Below, in pieces: positions 1 to 8,629 of a stretch of DNA of 53,476 bases. Position numbers and translations under genes: made by a program. The notes under the pieces were generated by a model. It was not told the DNA's origin. It worked only from the letters and a program-made list of their open reading frames with translations, and did not search any database. Source of the DNA: JABCPE02 sp963520375 (lineage in GTDB: Bacteria > Bacteroidota > Bacteroidia > Flavobacteriales > Weeksellaceae); assembly GCA_963520375.1 (NCBI GenBank), contig CAUQQF010000013.1, positions 1-53,476 of the forward strand, given 5' to 3'. Each line of letters opens with the position of its first letter. The stretch's first letter is position 1.

Positions 1-32
1 AGAGGTCTCGGGTTCAAGTCCCGATAATGGCT
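1..32 (+). tRNA. 3' end of a tRNA gene (isotype not determinable)
   Basis: The window opens inside a tRNA. A 5-bp T stem (TCGGG with CCCGA) encloses the canonical 7-nt T loop TTCAAGT at 8-24. It is followed by a 7-nt acceptor 3' strand (25-31) and a T discriminator. CCA is not encoded. The anticodon lies upstream of the window, so the amino acid cannot be named. Confidence 0.85.
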
Positions 33-37
33 CAATC

Positions 38-72
38 AAGTAAGATATTGTTTTTCAGTATCTTACTTTTAT
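38..72 (+). terminator. Intrinsic terminator after the tRNA
   Basis: A perfect 10-bp stem (38-47 with 59-68) and an 11-nt loop are followed by a short T-rich tract, six bases after the tRNA end. Confidence 0.75.
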
Positions 73-169
73 TATGAATGGGAAAAATATTCTTTTAATT
101 TTTATAGAAAGATAAGAAATATCCAAAAGACTAATAGAGAAAATAAATTTTCCATAATTCTATATATAA

Positions 170-210
170 AAAATATCCTAATGAATTGCTCATTGGGATA
201 TTTTGTTTTT
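170..210. terminator. Two-way terminator downstream of the accessory cluster
   Basis: A 15-bp stem with one G-U pair (170-184 with 190-204) and a 5-nt loop is flanked by A-rich sequence on the left and T-rich sequence on the right. It could stop the leftward cluster that ends at 257 and any rightward read-through from the tRNA. The remainder of 73-256 shows no gene. Confidence 0.65.
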
Positions 211-256
211 AAGATGATTTGAATGGATTTATTTTTGTCAAGAGAAAAGTTGTTCA

Positions 257-826
257 TCACATATCTGAAACATTGCGTAAATAATGTTTAAACTCACTTG
301 TTAATTTTTTCTCTTTAAGTAAAGATGTCATTTCAAATTGGGCTTTAATCTCATTTTGAACCAAAGCATCTTGAAATCCTTCCTTAGATAATATATCCTT
401 ATCTTCATCTTGTAGCATTATATCTATTACATTGATAATTGATTGAGAAATATTATCTTCAAAACCTCTTATGCCTGACTGACAATATCTTAAAACATCA
501 TCTAAAGAAACTATCAACTCATATATCTCTTCTTGTTGATAATCTGTTGCATCTAAATCTGTTTCATCTATGTCGTTAAGCCTTTTGTACAACAAATTAA
601 TTTTACTCATATCCATTTGTTCTTTTTCATCAACAAGATTCCATAAATAACTTATGATTTCATTTATCAATGAAACCTCTTCATCAGTCAAGAAAACTTG
701 AATATGATTTTTACACCTTTGTAATAAACCCTCACAAAACCAACTACCCCAAAAAAGTAAATTATTTTCGGGTATTTCTGAGGTTTTTTCTTCTATTTCT
801 TTTGAATATGAATTAAAATCTTCCAT
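257..826 (-). CDS. Unrecognised acidic cytosolic protein (189 aa)
   Basis: I do not recognise this family. The protein is acidic and predicted mostly helical. It has no signal peptide, no membrane segment and no obvious catalytic motif. Its N-terminal half has a Trp/Cys-rich stretch (LLFWGSWFCEGLLQ, about residues 23-36), followed by acidic helices. It is the last gene of an AT-rich leftward cluster whose other three members encode small lipoproteins. Small acidic helical proteins beside lipoproteins are sometimes immunity proteins against contact-dependent toxins. Nothing in the sequence proves that here, and no toxin gene is visible in the window. Confidence 0.7.
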   Translation of the reverse strand: MEDFNSYSKEIEEKTSEIPENNLLFWGSWFCEGLLQRCKNHIQVFLTDEEVSLINEIISYLWNLVDEKEQMDMSKINLLYKRLNDIDETDLDATDYQQEEIYELIVSLDDVLRYCQSGIRGFEDNISQSIINVIDIMLQDEDKDILSKEGFQDALVQNEIKAQFEMTSLLKEKKLTSEFKHYLRNVSDM

Positions 827-918
827 TTTTGTTAAAAATCATTGTTTAATGATGTTTTTGGTTTTTTACACATTATTTTTTTTTTAAATTTTTCCAAAAA
901 CCATTTGTTTTTTTGAAA

Positions 919-1416
919 CTACCTTGGAACTATTGTTTTTTCTCCAGTGCTATCACTTATTCTTTTTGTAAGTTGTGTAACTTCCTCAAATATGGGTTTT
1001 ATTTTTTTATCAGGAAATCTATCTAATGGATTATTATACCCATCATCCCAAAAAGTTATATATTTCTTTTTACCATCTTGAAAATAAAAAATAATCTGCG
1101 TTGCTTCTTGAGGAGGGTGTATACTGTCTTTATTAGTAGAATTTAGTTCATGTTGATTAGGAAGATTTTCTAAATCATTGTCATAATATATTCTTTTTAT
1201 TTTATTAATGCTTTTATTAGATACTTTGAATGGAACTTCCTTTATAGTATCTTTCTCATAAGGTGTTTTTCTTGTTTTATAAACTCTCTGTATTCCTTCT
1301 GATAGATAGAATGTTCCTTTCCAGTTTTTTACGACTATAGATTTTATATTGTCTTTTTTATGAGCACAACTATAGAAAAGTAGAAATGCAATAAAATAAA
1401 TATACTTATTTTTCAT
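919..1416 (-). CDS. Small lipoprotein, unknown function (165 aa)
   Basis: The N-terminus has the form of a lipoprotein signal: Lys residues, a hydrophobic stretch, then a lipobox ending FYSC with Cys at residue 17. The mature part is basic and beta-rich, with no family I can name. It probably sits in the outer or inner membrane facing the periplasm. It is separated by 92 nt from the downstream cytosolic protein and by 66 nt from the upstream lipoprotein, so the four genes may be expressed together or as separate units. Confidence 0.75.
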   Translation of the reverse strand: MKNKYIYFIAFLLFYSCAHKKDNIKSIVVKNWKGTFYLSEGIQRVYKTRKTPYEKDTIKEVPFKVSNKSINKIKRIYYDNDLENLPNQHELNSTNKDSIHPPQEATQIIFYFQDGKKKYITFWDDGYNNPLDRFPDKKIKPIFEEVTQLTKRISDSTGEKTIVPR

Positions 1417-1482
1417 TTTTTAAATTCTTTTTGAGATGGGAATATGCAGTTATTTTGTCTTCTGTATTTTTATTATAATATT

Positions 1483-2136
1483 TTAATCAAAAATGAGCCT
1501 ATCTCCTCTCATCATTATATTTTCTATTATTCTTTTTCTATCATTTAAATCTTCTGGCAAAATAGTTTTGGAGTATTTCTTTTGCAATTCTTTTTTGAAT
1601 TCACCTAAATTATTAGTTATCAAATACGATAAAAATAATTCAAATGCTCTTTCTTTATAGACTGGATTTAAATCGGGTGAATATTGTTTCAATAATAACT
1701 TATAATCTTCAATAGGGATTTTATTTTCATCTAATTCTCGGCAAAGTGTAGAAAATAATGACATTTGGAAATACATATCCTGTTTTACAATTTCTTTATC
1801 CACTGTTTTAAGAAAACTACTAGTATCCTTTAGTTTTCCTGCTAGATAAAGTTGCTTCATTTTGTATAGATATAGCATTTCATTTTTTGGATTTTGTTTT
1901 ATCGCACAATCCAACATAATTTGCAGACTATCGTTAGTTTGTTTTATAAGTTCATCATATTCTATTGATTCATTAGGAATTTCAAGTTTTATTTCAGGAT
2001 GACTTTCAGAACCAAACCAGAGTGTATATTGCTTTAAATAAAGATCTTGATATTTTTCATAACATTCTTTATCTCTCTTATTACAGCTTATAAAAATAAA
2101 GAACACACTACATGTAAATACATGTTTTTTTATCAT
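1483..2136 (-). CDS. Helical lipoprotein, unknown function (217 aa)
   Basis: I chose the internal Met because it puts a normal short lipoprotein signal at the start (Lys-Lys, hydrophobic run, lipobox IFISC with Cys near residue 18). The reading frame also allows a start ten codons upstream (2166), which would give an atypically long signal. The mature protein is predicted alpha-helical and includes a stretch resembling a TPR-like helical hairpin (KNEMLYLYKMKQLYLAGK), but I cannot assign a family. It is one of three adjacent lipoprotein genes in this AT-rich cluster. Confidence 0.7.
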   Translation of the reverse strand: MIKKHVFTCSVFFIFISCNKRDKECYEKYQDLYLKQYTLWFGSESHPEIKLEIPNESIEYDELIKQTNDSLQIMLDCAIKQNPKNEMLYLYKMKQLYLAGKLKDTSSFLKTVDKEIVKQDMYFQMSLFSTLCRELDENKIPIEDYKLLLKQYSPDLNPVYKERAFELFLSYLITNNLGEFKKELQKKYSKTILPEDLNDRKRIIENIMMRGDRLIFD

Positions 2137-2197
2137 GTTGTAAATTGATTTTGCGCTCTTTTCCATTTATATTTAGTTTTTTTATCAGATACCCTCG

Positions 2198-2602
2198 TTA
2201 TTGTATGCCTTTTCCAAAAAGAATCTTGTTTTTATTAGTGAATGTTATAGAAATAAAAGAAACATCACATTCTTCTAATAACTGACCATTATCACAACAA
2301 GAATTAATATAATACATAAATATTATCACTTCTTTATCCTTAAATCTTCTAGTAGGAGTTCCGAGATATTCTTTTAGCAAAATACTATCATTTTTATTAC
2401 TTTTTTTAAAGGTATTATATAATTCTTCTCCCATCTCAATAGTTCTTTCGTGTTTACACCCTAAACTATCATTATTCCATAAGAAAAATGTATGATTTTT
2501 TTCTAATACCATTGTGTTGTCTGCTTCTTTTCTTTTAGAACAGCTTATAATGCATAATAGAAGTAATATTATTTTACAAAAAACATTCATTTTTTTATTC
2601 AT
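2198..2602 (-). CDS. Small lipoprotein, unknown function (134 aa)
   Basis: The chosen Met gives a standard lipoprotein signal (basic start, Leu-rich core, lipobox CIISC with Cys at residue 21). An alternative Met seven codons upstream, at 2623, would lengthen the signal. The mature part contains KEYLGTPTRRF followed by a predicted strand-rich region. This is loosely like BamE/SmpA-type small lipoproteins, where a helix ending in L-G-x-P precedes beta strands, but the similarity is weak and I do not assign that family. It is the promoter-proximal gene of the leftward lipoprotein cluster. Confidence 0.7.
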   Translation of the reverse strand: MNKKMNVFCKIILLLLCIISCSKRKEADNTMVLEKNHTFFLWNNDSLGCKHERTIEMGEELYNTFKKSNKNDSILLKEYLGTPTRRFKDKEVIIFMYYINSCCDNGQLLEECDVSFISITFTNKNKILFGKGIQ

Positions 2603-2719
2603 TTTTTGAGTTTTTAAAAACACCCAATAAAAAAGACAGAAGATTCATGGTAAGATATATGCTTACTGATTCTTTTGTCCTATAATTAAAATTTCTGATT
2701 ATTTTAAATTTAAAGAATA

Positions 2720-3178
2720 TTAAAGTGTCTTTTCCAGCTCCACGCTTACGCCTTTCATTTCACCCTGCATAGGTGGGTTGGTTTTGGTAAGTTTTATTTT
2801 GATGTAGGTGATTTGTGGGAATTTTTCTTCTAATTTTTGGATAATTCTCCCGATTACCCGCTCCAAAAGCAGCGATGGGATTTCCATTTCTCTATGGATG
2901 ATATCATTGATTTCAGCGTAGTTTATCGTGTCTTCCAGCAGGTCGCTCTGTGCCGCTTTCCATAGGTCTGCGTGAATTTCAGCATTTACGAGATAATAAG
3001 TCCCAATCGTTTTTTCCTCTGGCAAAACTCCGTGATAAGCGTAAATTTTCAAATCCTCGATGAGAATTTTGCTTTTTAGATTTTCATTTTTAATATCAAA
3101 ATCTTCGGCTGTCAGCCCTATGTTTTGGAGTTTTGTAAAACTTGGAACAGGGAGATTGGCGTTGTCTTCTTTTTTCAT
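2720..3178 (-). CDS. folB: Dihydroneopterin aldolase with N-terminal extension
   Basis: FolB converts 7,8-dihydroneopterin to 6-hydroxymethyl-dihydropterin in folate synthesis. The core begins near residue 37 with ILIEDLKIYAYHGVLPEE, the usual FolB opening. It continues through the tunnelling-fold strands, the Asn-Tyr-Ala-Glu segment and the C-terminal IKLTKTNPPMQG motif. The core is about 116 residues, the normal family length. About 36 extra residues precede it and I found no internal start codon that would remove them. The start ATG overlaps the gmk stop by 4 nt, which supports this start and translational coupling to gmk. Confidence 0.9.
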   Translation of the reverse strand: MKKEDNANLPVPSFTKLQNIGLTAEDFDIKNENLKSKILIEDLKIYAYHGVLPEEKTIGTYYLVNAEIHADLWKAAQSDLLEDTINYAEINDIIHREMEIPSLLLERVIGRIIQKLEEKFPQITYIKIKLTKTNPPMQGEMKGVSVELEKTL

Positions 3179-3738
3179 TTTTCTGTAAAATTAGAGATGA
3201 TATTTTCTATTTCTTTTTTCGCTGTTTCCAAATCATCATTTATCAAAACTTGGTCAAATAAATGCTGATAGCCAAGCTCTTCCTGAGCCTTGTTCACACG
3301 GGTTTTTATGGTTTCTAGACTGTCTGTATTTCTTTTGATTAGGCGTTTTTCCAGTTCTTCTATGGATGGCGGAGCGATGAAAATACTCATTGCTTGGTCT
3401 CCGAAAATCTTTTTTAAATTAACTCCACCGACTACATCCACATCGAAAATCACCGTTTTTCCGTTTTTCCAGATGCGTTCTATTTCAGATTTCAGCGTTC
3501 CATAGAATTTGTCAGCATAGACCTCCTCATGCTCCACAAAGGCATCTTCGGATATTTTTTTTCTAAACTCATCAGGCGTTAGGAAATAGTAGTCTTTTCC
3601 GTGCGCTTCGCCTTCTCTTGGCGCTCTTGTAGTTGCAGAAATGGAAAATTCTAAATGTGGGAAATTCTCTAAACTATGCTTTACTAAAGTGGTTTTTCCG
3701 CTTCCAGATGGAGCCGAAAATATGATGACTTTGTTCAT
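3175..3738 (-). CDS. gmk: Guanylate kinase
   Basis: This cytosolic enzyme phosphorylates GMP to GDP with ATP. The P-loop APSGSGKTTL lies at residues 9-18. It is followed by the GMP-binding segment SATTRAPREGEAHGKDYYF and the lid region. The length of 187 aa is normal. It lies between yicC (53 nt upstream in transcription order) and folB (4-nt overlap), forming one leftward unit. In E. coli gmk and yicC are also neighbours, so the pairing is old. Confidence 0.97.
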   Translation of the reverse strand: MNKVIIFSAPSGSGKTTLVKHSLENFPHLEFSISATTRAPREGEAHGKDYYFLTPDEFRKKISEDAFVEHEEVYADKFYGTLKSEIERIWKNGKTVIFDVDVVGGVNLKKIFGDQAMSIFIAPPSIEELEKRLIKRNTDSLETIKTRVNKAQEELGYQHLFDQVLINDDLETAKKEIENIISNFTEK

Positions 3739-3791
3739 TTTATATTGAATTTGAATTTTTAAAATAGAATCAATGTTTTGATGAAAATTTT

Positions 3792-4649
3792 TTATAAAAC
3801 ATTGAGTGTCTGTTCTTTTATCTTTTCTAAATTATCTTTCATCATGACTACTATTTTTTGGATTTCATGATGATTAGCCTTTGAGCCCAGAGTATTGATT
3901 TCCCGCCCGATTTCTTGGCTGATGAAACCTAATTTTTTTCCGTTAAAATCCTCATTATTAAGAACTTCCAAGAAATATTTCAAATGTTGTGTAAGACGGA
4001 CTTTTTCTTCGGAAATGTCTAATTTTTCTACAAAATACGCCACTTCTTGGTAAAATCTAGTTTCGTCCAGCTGCTCAAAATCCTTTAAAGAAGACAGATA
4101 GCGCTCTTTTATAGTAGAAATTCGTTCCTCCTCAAAAGGCTGAACCTGTCCCAGCAGTTCTTCGATGTTTTTGATGTTTTTAGTGAGTTCTTCGCCCAAA
4201 ATTTCTCCTTCGGTTTTTCTAAAATTAGAAAATTCTATAACTGCCTTATTTATAGTGTTTTGCAGGAGATTCCATTCGTTGTCAGAGAGTTCTTCTGTTT
4301 TGCACTGGATGGTTTCAGGCATTCTTATTGCCATTTTAAGATATTCAAAATCAGGAGCTTCTGGCGAACATTGGCGAAGCTGCTCCATGTAGGATTTTAT
4401 AATTTCTTGGTTGATTTTCACATCATTCGCGCCGTCCAAAGATTCACAAGTGATGAAACAATCTACTTTTCCTCGTAAAAGCTTGTCATTCAGTGATTTT
4501 CTGATTTCAAGTTCTTTTTCTTTAAAACGGAGAGGGAGTTTTATGCTGAGGTCGAACGATTTGCTGTTGAGAGATTTGATATCAACATTTATTTTTTTAC
4601 CTTCAAAAATGGCTTCAGCTCTTCCGAAACCAGTCATTGACAATATCAT
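3792..4649 (-). CDS. yicC: YicC/YloC family endoribonuclease
   Basis: The protein begins MILSMTGFGRAEA, the signature opening of YicC/YloC proteins. It ends in the family's conserved C-terminal domain (GFISQEIGREINTLGSKA, then MKDNLEKIKEQTLNVL). Members are reported to be metal-dependent RNases that influence mRNA and sRNA decay. The length of 285 aa is typical. A TATATTTG box on the minus strand lies about 20 nt upstream of the start and probably drives yicC-gmk-folB. Confidence 0.93.
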   Translation of the reverse strand: MILSMTGFGRAEAIFEGKKINVDIKSLNSKSFDLSIKLPLRFKEKELEIRKSLNDKLLRGKVDCFITCESLDGANDVKINQEIIKSYMEQLRQCSPEAPDFEYLKMAIRMPETIQCKTEELSDNEWNLLQNTINKAVIEFSNFRKTEGEILGEELTKNIKNIEELLGQVQPFEEERISTIKERYLSSLKDFEQLDETRFYQEVAYFVEKLDISEEKVRLTQHLKYFLEVLNNEDFNGKKLGFISQEIGREINTLGSKANHHEIQKIVVMMKDNLEKIKEQTLNVL

Positions 4650-4719
4650 AAATATCTTATTTTATGCACAAATATAAACTATTTAAGAGAAATATTTTTA
4701 AAAATCTACGAAATAGAAT

Positions 4720-4727
4720 TAATTTTG
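4720..4727 (+). promoter_or_regulatory. -7 box for the 4746 gene
   Basis: TAATTTTG matches the Bacteroidetes -7 pattern TAnnTTTG and sits 18 nt before the ATG. No clear -33 TTTG is seen. A TTG codon inside this box would only be a start if the box were not the promoter. Confidence 0.5.
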
Positions 4728-4745
4728 CGGATATATTTAAGGATA

Positions 4746-6368
4746 ATGCTTTATATTTTTGTATCAGTTTTAATGATTTTCCCGGTATTGATGGGTTTTG
4801 GGCGCCTTTTTCAAAAGATATTTGGAGCGTTTTGGGAAGGGCTTTCCGCACAGCTGGTCTTAGGGATATTATTTTTGATGACTATATGGAGCGTTTTGTC
4901 TTTTTTAATTCCATTAAATATTGATTTAGAGCGAATTACCATCAGTTGTGGTTTTCTCTTGTTTTTTTATTTTCAGTCGTATAAAGAATTTTTTAAAATA
5001 GACCGAAAAAACTGGCTTTTGTGGGGAGGTTTTAGTTTGGTTTCTTTGGTGGTGGGCAGTGGTTTTCCCTTTATTTTAGACCATTTTGGGTATTATGTTC
5101 CTACGATTAAGTGGCTTTCTGAGTATGGGCTGGTAAAAGGAATTACGAATTTGGACTGGGTGCTGGGGCAGATGTCGCCATGGCATGTTTTTCAGGCAGG
5201 ATTTTCGCATTTTTCAGATGAATTTCTGAGAATAAATGTACTTCTTCTGATGATATTTTTCTTGTACATTATTGAGAAAAAATCATGGGTAATGCTTTGT
5301 TTTTCGCCTGTTTTGTTCTTTTTTGTGCAGTCGCCGAGCCCAGATTTGCCAGCGATAGTTTTTTCTTTAATTATCTTAAATGAAATTTTAACTAAAAATA
5401 AAGACTTTGCCCTGCTTTTTGCCTTTTCAGTCTTGGTTTTCAGTATCAAACCTACGATGTTTTGGTTGCCGATTTTGGCTTTCCTTTATCCGATTTTGAT
5501 TTTTAGGAAAGGTTTGAAATTCATTTGGTTAGGATGTTTGTTTGGTGTTTTGTACTGCGTGAAAAATATTTGGACTTTCGGCTATCCTTTTTTTCCGATT
5601 CAGTTTTTGGATTTGGGTTTTAGCTGGAAACCATATGACGGACTATTCATTTCATCGAGTGAAGTCGCTGTTTTAAAGACATTTGATTTACAATATTCTT
5701 TGGAAGAAATTTCCCGATTTTCAGCGATGGAATATTTTGTAAACTGGCTTTTCTTGGATGGAATAAAGGGCGTTATCAATGTCGGTTTGATATTGGTTTT
5801 GCTGGTTTTTGGGATTTTTTCATGCAAAAAAAAGGATAAGACTACAGGAATAATTTTTCTTTGCATCTTGGTCAAAAGTATTTTTGTTATCTGTTTTTCA
5901 GCGCAGTATAGATTTTTCATCGATGTGTTTTTCGTGTTTTTTGTGGTGGTTTTTAGAGAAGTTTTTTCTAAAAAATGGTGTTTGGGAATTTTCTCTGGTT
6001 TGGGTGTTTTGGTTGTCAGTATTTTGGCGTTTCCACAGATTTTGCAGGAAAAAATTCCAAGTTTTAATTTGGGATTTGTGATGAGAAATTTTGAGGCGAA
6101 ACAGATTTATAAACCTCTGTATTACTCTCTAAATAAGCACGATACATTTATTATTGGTAATTTGGAATTTAATGTTCCGAGGGATTATGTCTTTGGGTTT
6201 GATACGGCTTTGCCAGTTCTTACACCCAGCCAGTTGGAGGAATTTTACGAATTGGGAATTTTCCCTCAAAAAATAGGAAAAACTCTTGACCAAGGTTTTG
6301 TTTGGAAAAAACTAAATTTTCAGGAAAAAAAGCACTTGAAAAGTATCATTGAAAAAATTAAAAAATAA
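4746..6368 (+). CDS. Multi-pass membrane protein, LIC_10190-like
   Basis: This 540-aa protein is almost entirely hydrophobic, with roughly a dozen predicted membrane helices. It carries family-like segments DHFGYYVPTIKWLSEYGLVKG and a WVLGQMSPWHVFQAGF loop (about residues 115-155). These resemble the LIC_10190-type membrane proteins, distant relatives of GT-C/ArnT-like glycosyltransferases. An acidic-residue-containing periplasmic loop after the first helices is typical of that fold. Transfer of a lipid-linked sugar is possible but unproven. The ATG start was chosen because the upstream TTG falls inside a -7 promoter box. It is divergent from yicC and followed by aroC after 35 nt. Confidence 0.75.
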   Translation: MLYIFVSVLMIFPVLMGFGRLFQKIFGAFWEGLSAQLVLGILFLMTIWSVLSFLIPLNIDLERITISCGFLLFFYFQSYKEFFKIDRKNWLLWGGFSLVSLVVGSGFPFILDHFGYYVPTIKWLSEYGLVKGITNLDWVLGQMSPWHVFQAGFSHFSDEFLRINVLLLMIFFLYIIEKKSWVMLCFSPVLFFFVQSPSPDLPAIVFSLIILNEILTKNKDFALLFAFSVLVFSIKPTMFWLPILAFLYPILIFRKGLKFIWLGCLFGVLYCVKNIWTFGYPFFPIQFLDLGFSWKPYDGLFISSSEVAVLKTFDLQYSLEEISRFSAMEYFVNWLFLDGIKGVINVGLILVLLVFGIFSCKKKDKTTGIIFLCILVKSIFVICFSAQYRFFIDVFFVFFVVVFREVFSKKWCLGIFSGLGVLVVSILAFPQILQEKIPSFNLGFVMRNFEAKQIYKPLYYSLNKHDTFIIGNLEFNVPRDYVFGFDTALPVLTPSQLEEFYELGIFPQKIGKTLDQGFVWKKLNFQEKKHLKSIIEKIKK

Positions 6369-6391
6369 AATTCTCATTTCTTAGGAATTTG

Positions 6392-6399
6392 TATATTTG
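6392..6399 (+). promoter_or_regulatory. -7 box directly before aroC
   Basis: TATATTTG matches TAnnTTTG and ends only 4 nt before the aroC ATG, so a transcript from it would be leaderless or nearly so. No good -33 is seen. Confidence 0.45.
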
Positions 6400-6403
6400 T
6401 AGG

Positions 6404-7465
6404 ATGTTTGGGACATTGGGCAATTATCTGACTTTTTCTTCCTTTGGTGAGAGCCATGGGGAGGCTTATGGCGGTATTTTGACCAATTTTCCAGCAGGCG
6501 TGAAAATCGATTTTGATGAGATTCAGCATCAGCTAAATAGAAGAAAACCAGGGCAGTCGGCTATCGTTACACAGAGAAAGGAGGCGGACGAAGTGAGGTT
6601 TCTTTCAGGGATTTTTGAAGGGAAAACCACAGGAATGCCGATAGGTTTTTTGGTTGAAAATGAGAATCAAAAGACAAAAGATTATGAGCATTTGGCTCGT
6701 GCCTATCGCCCATCTCATGCAGATTATACATATGACCAAAAATTTGGTTTTAGGGATTACCGAGGCGGCGGGCGTTCTTCTGCGAGGGAAACTCTGAACT
6801 GGGTAGTGGCAGGGACTTTGACGAAACATCTACTGCCAGAAGTTGAGATTTATTCTTATGTGTCATCGGTGGGGGAAATATCTTGCACAAAGCCATATCA
6901 GGAGCTTGATTTTTCAAAAATAGATGAAAATGAAGTAAGATGCCCAGATGAAACTACCGCAAAGCTCATGATAGAGCGGATAGAACAAGCGAGAAAAAAA
7001 GGTGATACAGTAGGCGGAACGATAACCTGTGTAATAAAAAACGCTCCGAAAGGCTTGGGAGAGCCTGTTTTTAATAAACTTCATGCAGAGCTGGGAAAGG
7101 CGATGCTTGGCATCAATGCTTGTAAAGGTTTTGAGTACGGGACAGGATTTGAGGGAGCAAAAATGTCTGGCTCGGCACAAAATGATATTTTCAATGCTGA
7201 TGGAACTACCAAAACCAACCATTCAGGCGGGATACAAGGAGGAATTTCTAATGGAATGGACATATATTTCCGAGTGGCGTTTAAGCCTGTTTCTACGCTC
7301 ATGATGCCACAGGAAAGTATAGACAATGCAGGGAATATCATAAAATTAGAAGGAAAGGGAAGACATGACCCATGCGTGCTGCCAAGAGCGGTTCCCGTTG
7401 TGGATGCTCTTTCAGCGTTCGTTTTAGCGGATATGTATCTCATTGATAAACAGAGAAAAATTTAA
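6404..7465 (+). CDS. aroC: Chorismate synthase
   Basis: AroC removes phosphate from EPSP to make chorismate, the last step of the shikimate pathway, using reduced FMN. The signature GESHGEAYGGILTNFPAG is near residues 15-32. RPSHADYTYDQKFGFRDYRG follows, then GGRSSARET, all conserved in the family. The length of 353 aa fits. The start used here begins MFGTLGNYL, the usual AroC opening; an extension of five codons is possible but has no start codon consistent with the family. A -7 box ends 4 nt upstream of the ATG. Confidence 0.97.
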   Translation: MFGTLGNYLTFSSFGESHGEAYGGILTNFPAGVKIDFDEIQHQLNRRKPGQSAIVTQRKEADEVRFLSGIFEGKTTGMPIGFLVENENQKTKDYEHLARAYRPSHADYTYDQKFGFRDYRGGGRSSARETLNWVVAGTLTKHLLPEVEIYSYVSSVGEISCTKPYQELDFSKIDENEVRCPDETTAKLMIERIEQARKKGDTVGGTITCVIKNAPKGLGEPVFNKLHAELGKAMLGINACKGFEYGTGFEGAKMSGSAQNDIFNADGTTKTNHSGGIQGGISNGMDIYFRVAFKPVSTLMMPQESIDNAGNIIKLEGKGRHDPCVLPRAVPVVDALSAFVLADMYLIDKQRKI

Positions 7466-7477
7466 TAAGAAAACAAA

Positions 7478-8050
7478 ATGAAAAAATACTGGGAAAAAGG
7501 GATTTCTTTTGAGGAATATTTCAAGAAAACAGAAGAAATCGTTAATAAAGACGAAGAAAAACTAACTCCAGCAGAAAAAGAAATGCTGGAATATTATAAA
7601 CTGGGGGTGCAGAGAATGAGCAGAATGATGAAGGTCTATAAACCCGATGAGGAGCAGGCAAAAACCCTTGAAAATAAAAATTTCAAAGGAAAAATTCTGA
7701 TTATTTCCGAAGGTTGGTGCGGAGATGCAGGGCAGACAGTGCCAGCGGTTTCGCTATTTTTCGAAGGGAAAAATGAAGTGAGAATCGTCTATCGTGATGA
7801 AAATCCAGATTTGATAGACCAATTTCTAACCAACGGAACCCGTTCTATTCCTATCGTGGTTGTTTTAGATGAAAACGATGGAGTGATAGCGCACTGGGGG
7901 CCGAGACCAGCCTATGGAACAGAACTATTGAAAAAATACAAAGCAGACCCAGAAAACTACCCTAAAACTCAGTTTTACAATGATTTACAAGTCTATTATG
8001 CAAAAAATAGAGGGTATGATGTAATCACGGAAATATTAGATTTAATTTAA
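7478..8050 (+). CDS. Thioredoxin-fold protein
   Basis: This cytosolic protein of 190 aa resembles the thioredoxin_9-type family. An N-terminal helical region (about residues 1-60) precedes a thioredoxin fold. The active-site position reads SEGWCGDAGQTVP, which keeps only the first Cys of the usual CxxC. The cis-Pro loop is TRSIPIVVVLDE. One active-site Cys suggests it does not act as a classical disulfide oxidoreductase. It is 12 nt after aroC and 15 nt before another thioredoxin-fold gene, so it probably belongs to the same transcript. Its substrate is unknown. Confidence 0.85.
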   Translation: MKKYWEKGISFEEYFKKTEEIVNKDEEKLTPAEKEMLEYYKLGVQRMSRMMKVYKPDEEQAKTLENKNFKGKILIISEGWCGDAGQTVPAVSLFFEGKNEVRIVYRDENPDLIDQFLTNGTRSIPIVVVLDENDGVIAHWGPRPAYGTELLKKYKADPENYPKTQFYNDLQVYYAKNRGYDVITEILDLI

Positions 8051-8065
8051 AAATAAAGAAAAATT

Positions 8066-8623
8066 ATGGCAAATACACCTTCAAATATGCTGGCATTAGG
8101 AACAAAAGCTCCATTTTTTGAGCTGCCTAATCCTGCGAAAAACAACGAGTTACAGAGTTTAGAAGATTTAAAGGGAAGCAAAGGAACTTTGGTTATTTTC
8201 ATGTGTAACCACTGTCCGTTTGTGATTCATGTAATAGAAAAACTGGCTGAACTTTACGAAGATTATAAAGGGAAAGGAATAGAGTTTATCGCGATAAATT
8301 CTAATGATGTGATAAATTATCCAGCTGATTCGCCAGAGCTGATGGTGGATTTTGCGGAGGAAAAAGGTTTCTCTTTTCCGTATTTGTACGATGAGAGCCA
8401 AGCTGTGGCAAAAGCCTATGATGCGGCATGTACGCCAGATTTTTATTTCTTTGATGACAAGTTGGATTTGATTTATCGTGGTCAAATGGATGATTCCAGA
8501 CCTGGGAATAATAAGGAAATTACAGGCGAGGATTTAGTCATTGCTTTTGAAAATCTTTTGGCAGGTCAGCCGCAGGAAGAATTACAGAGACCGAGCCTTG
8601 GTTGTAACATTAAATGGAAATAA
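8066..8623 (+). CDS. Peroxiredoxin-like thioredoxin family protein
   Basis: The 185-aa protein has an AhpC/TSA-type redoxin fold without signal peptide. The active site reads FMCNHCPFV (about residues 49-57), a CxxC with following Pro that is typical of the PRX-like thioredoxin family. The cis-Pro region is CTPDFYFFD. It likely reduces disulfides or peroxides in the cytosol. It forms a redox-themed set with the upstream thioredoxin-fold gene and the downstream OsmC gene, which starts 6 nt later. Confidence 0.88.
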   Translation: MANTPSNMLALGTKAPFFELPNPAKNNELQSLEDLKGSKGTLVIFMCNHCPFVIHVIEKLAELYEDYKGKGIEFIAINSNDVINYPADSPELMVDFAEEKGFSFPYLYDESQAVAKAYDAACTPDFYFFDDKLDLIYRGQMDDSRPGNNKEITGEDLVIAFENLLAGQPQEELQRPSLGCNIKWK

Positions 8624-8629
8624 AGACCG

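Noticed and set aside
1..300. Integration site (att) at the tRNA
   Set aside because: No second copy of the tRNA 3' end and no integrase were found within the window.
4725..4745. TTG start for the membrane protein
   Set aside because: The codon lies inside a -7 promoter box, and the ATG at 4746 is a better start.
7478..8050. Active CxxC thioredoxin
   Set aside because: The active-site position reads WCGDA, with only one Cys, so classical disulfide exchange is unlikely.
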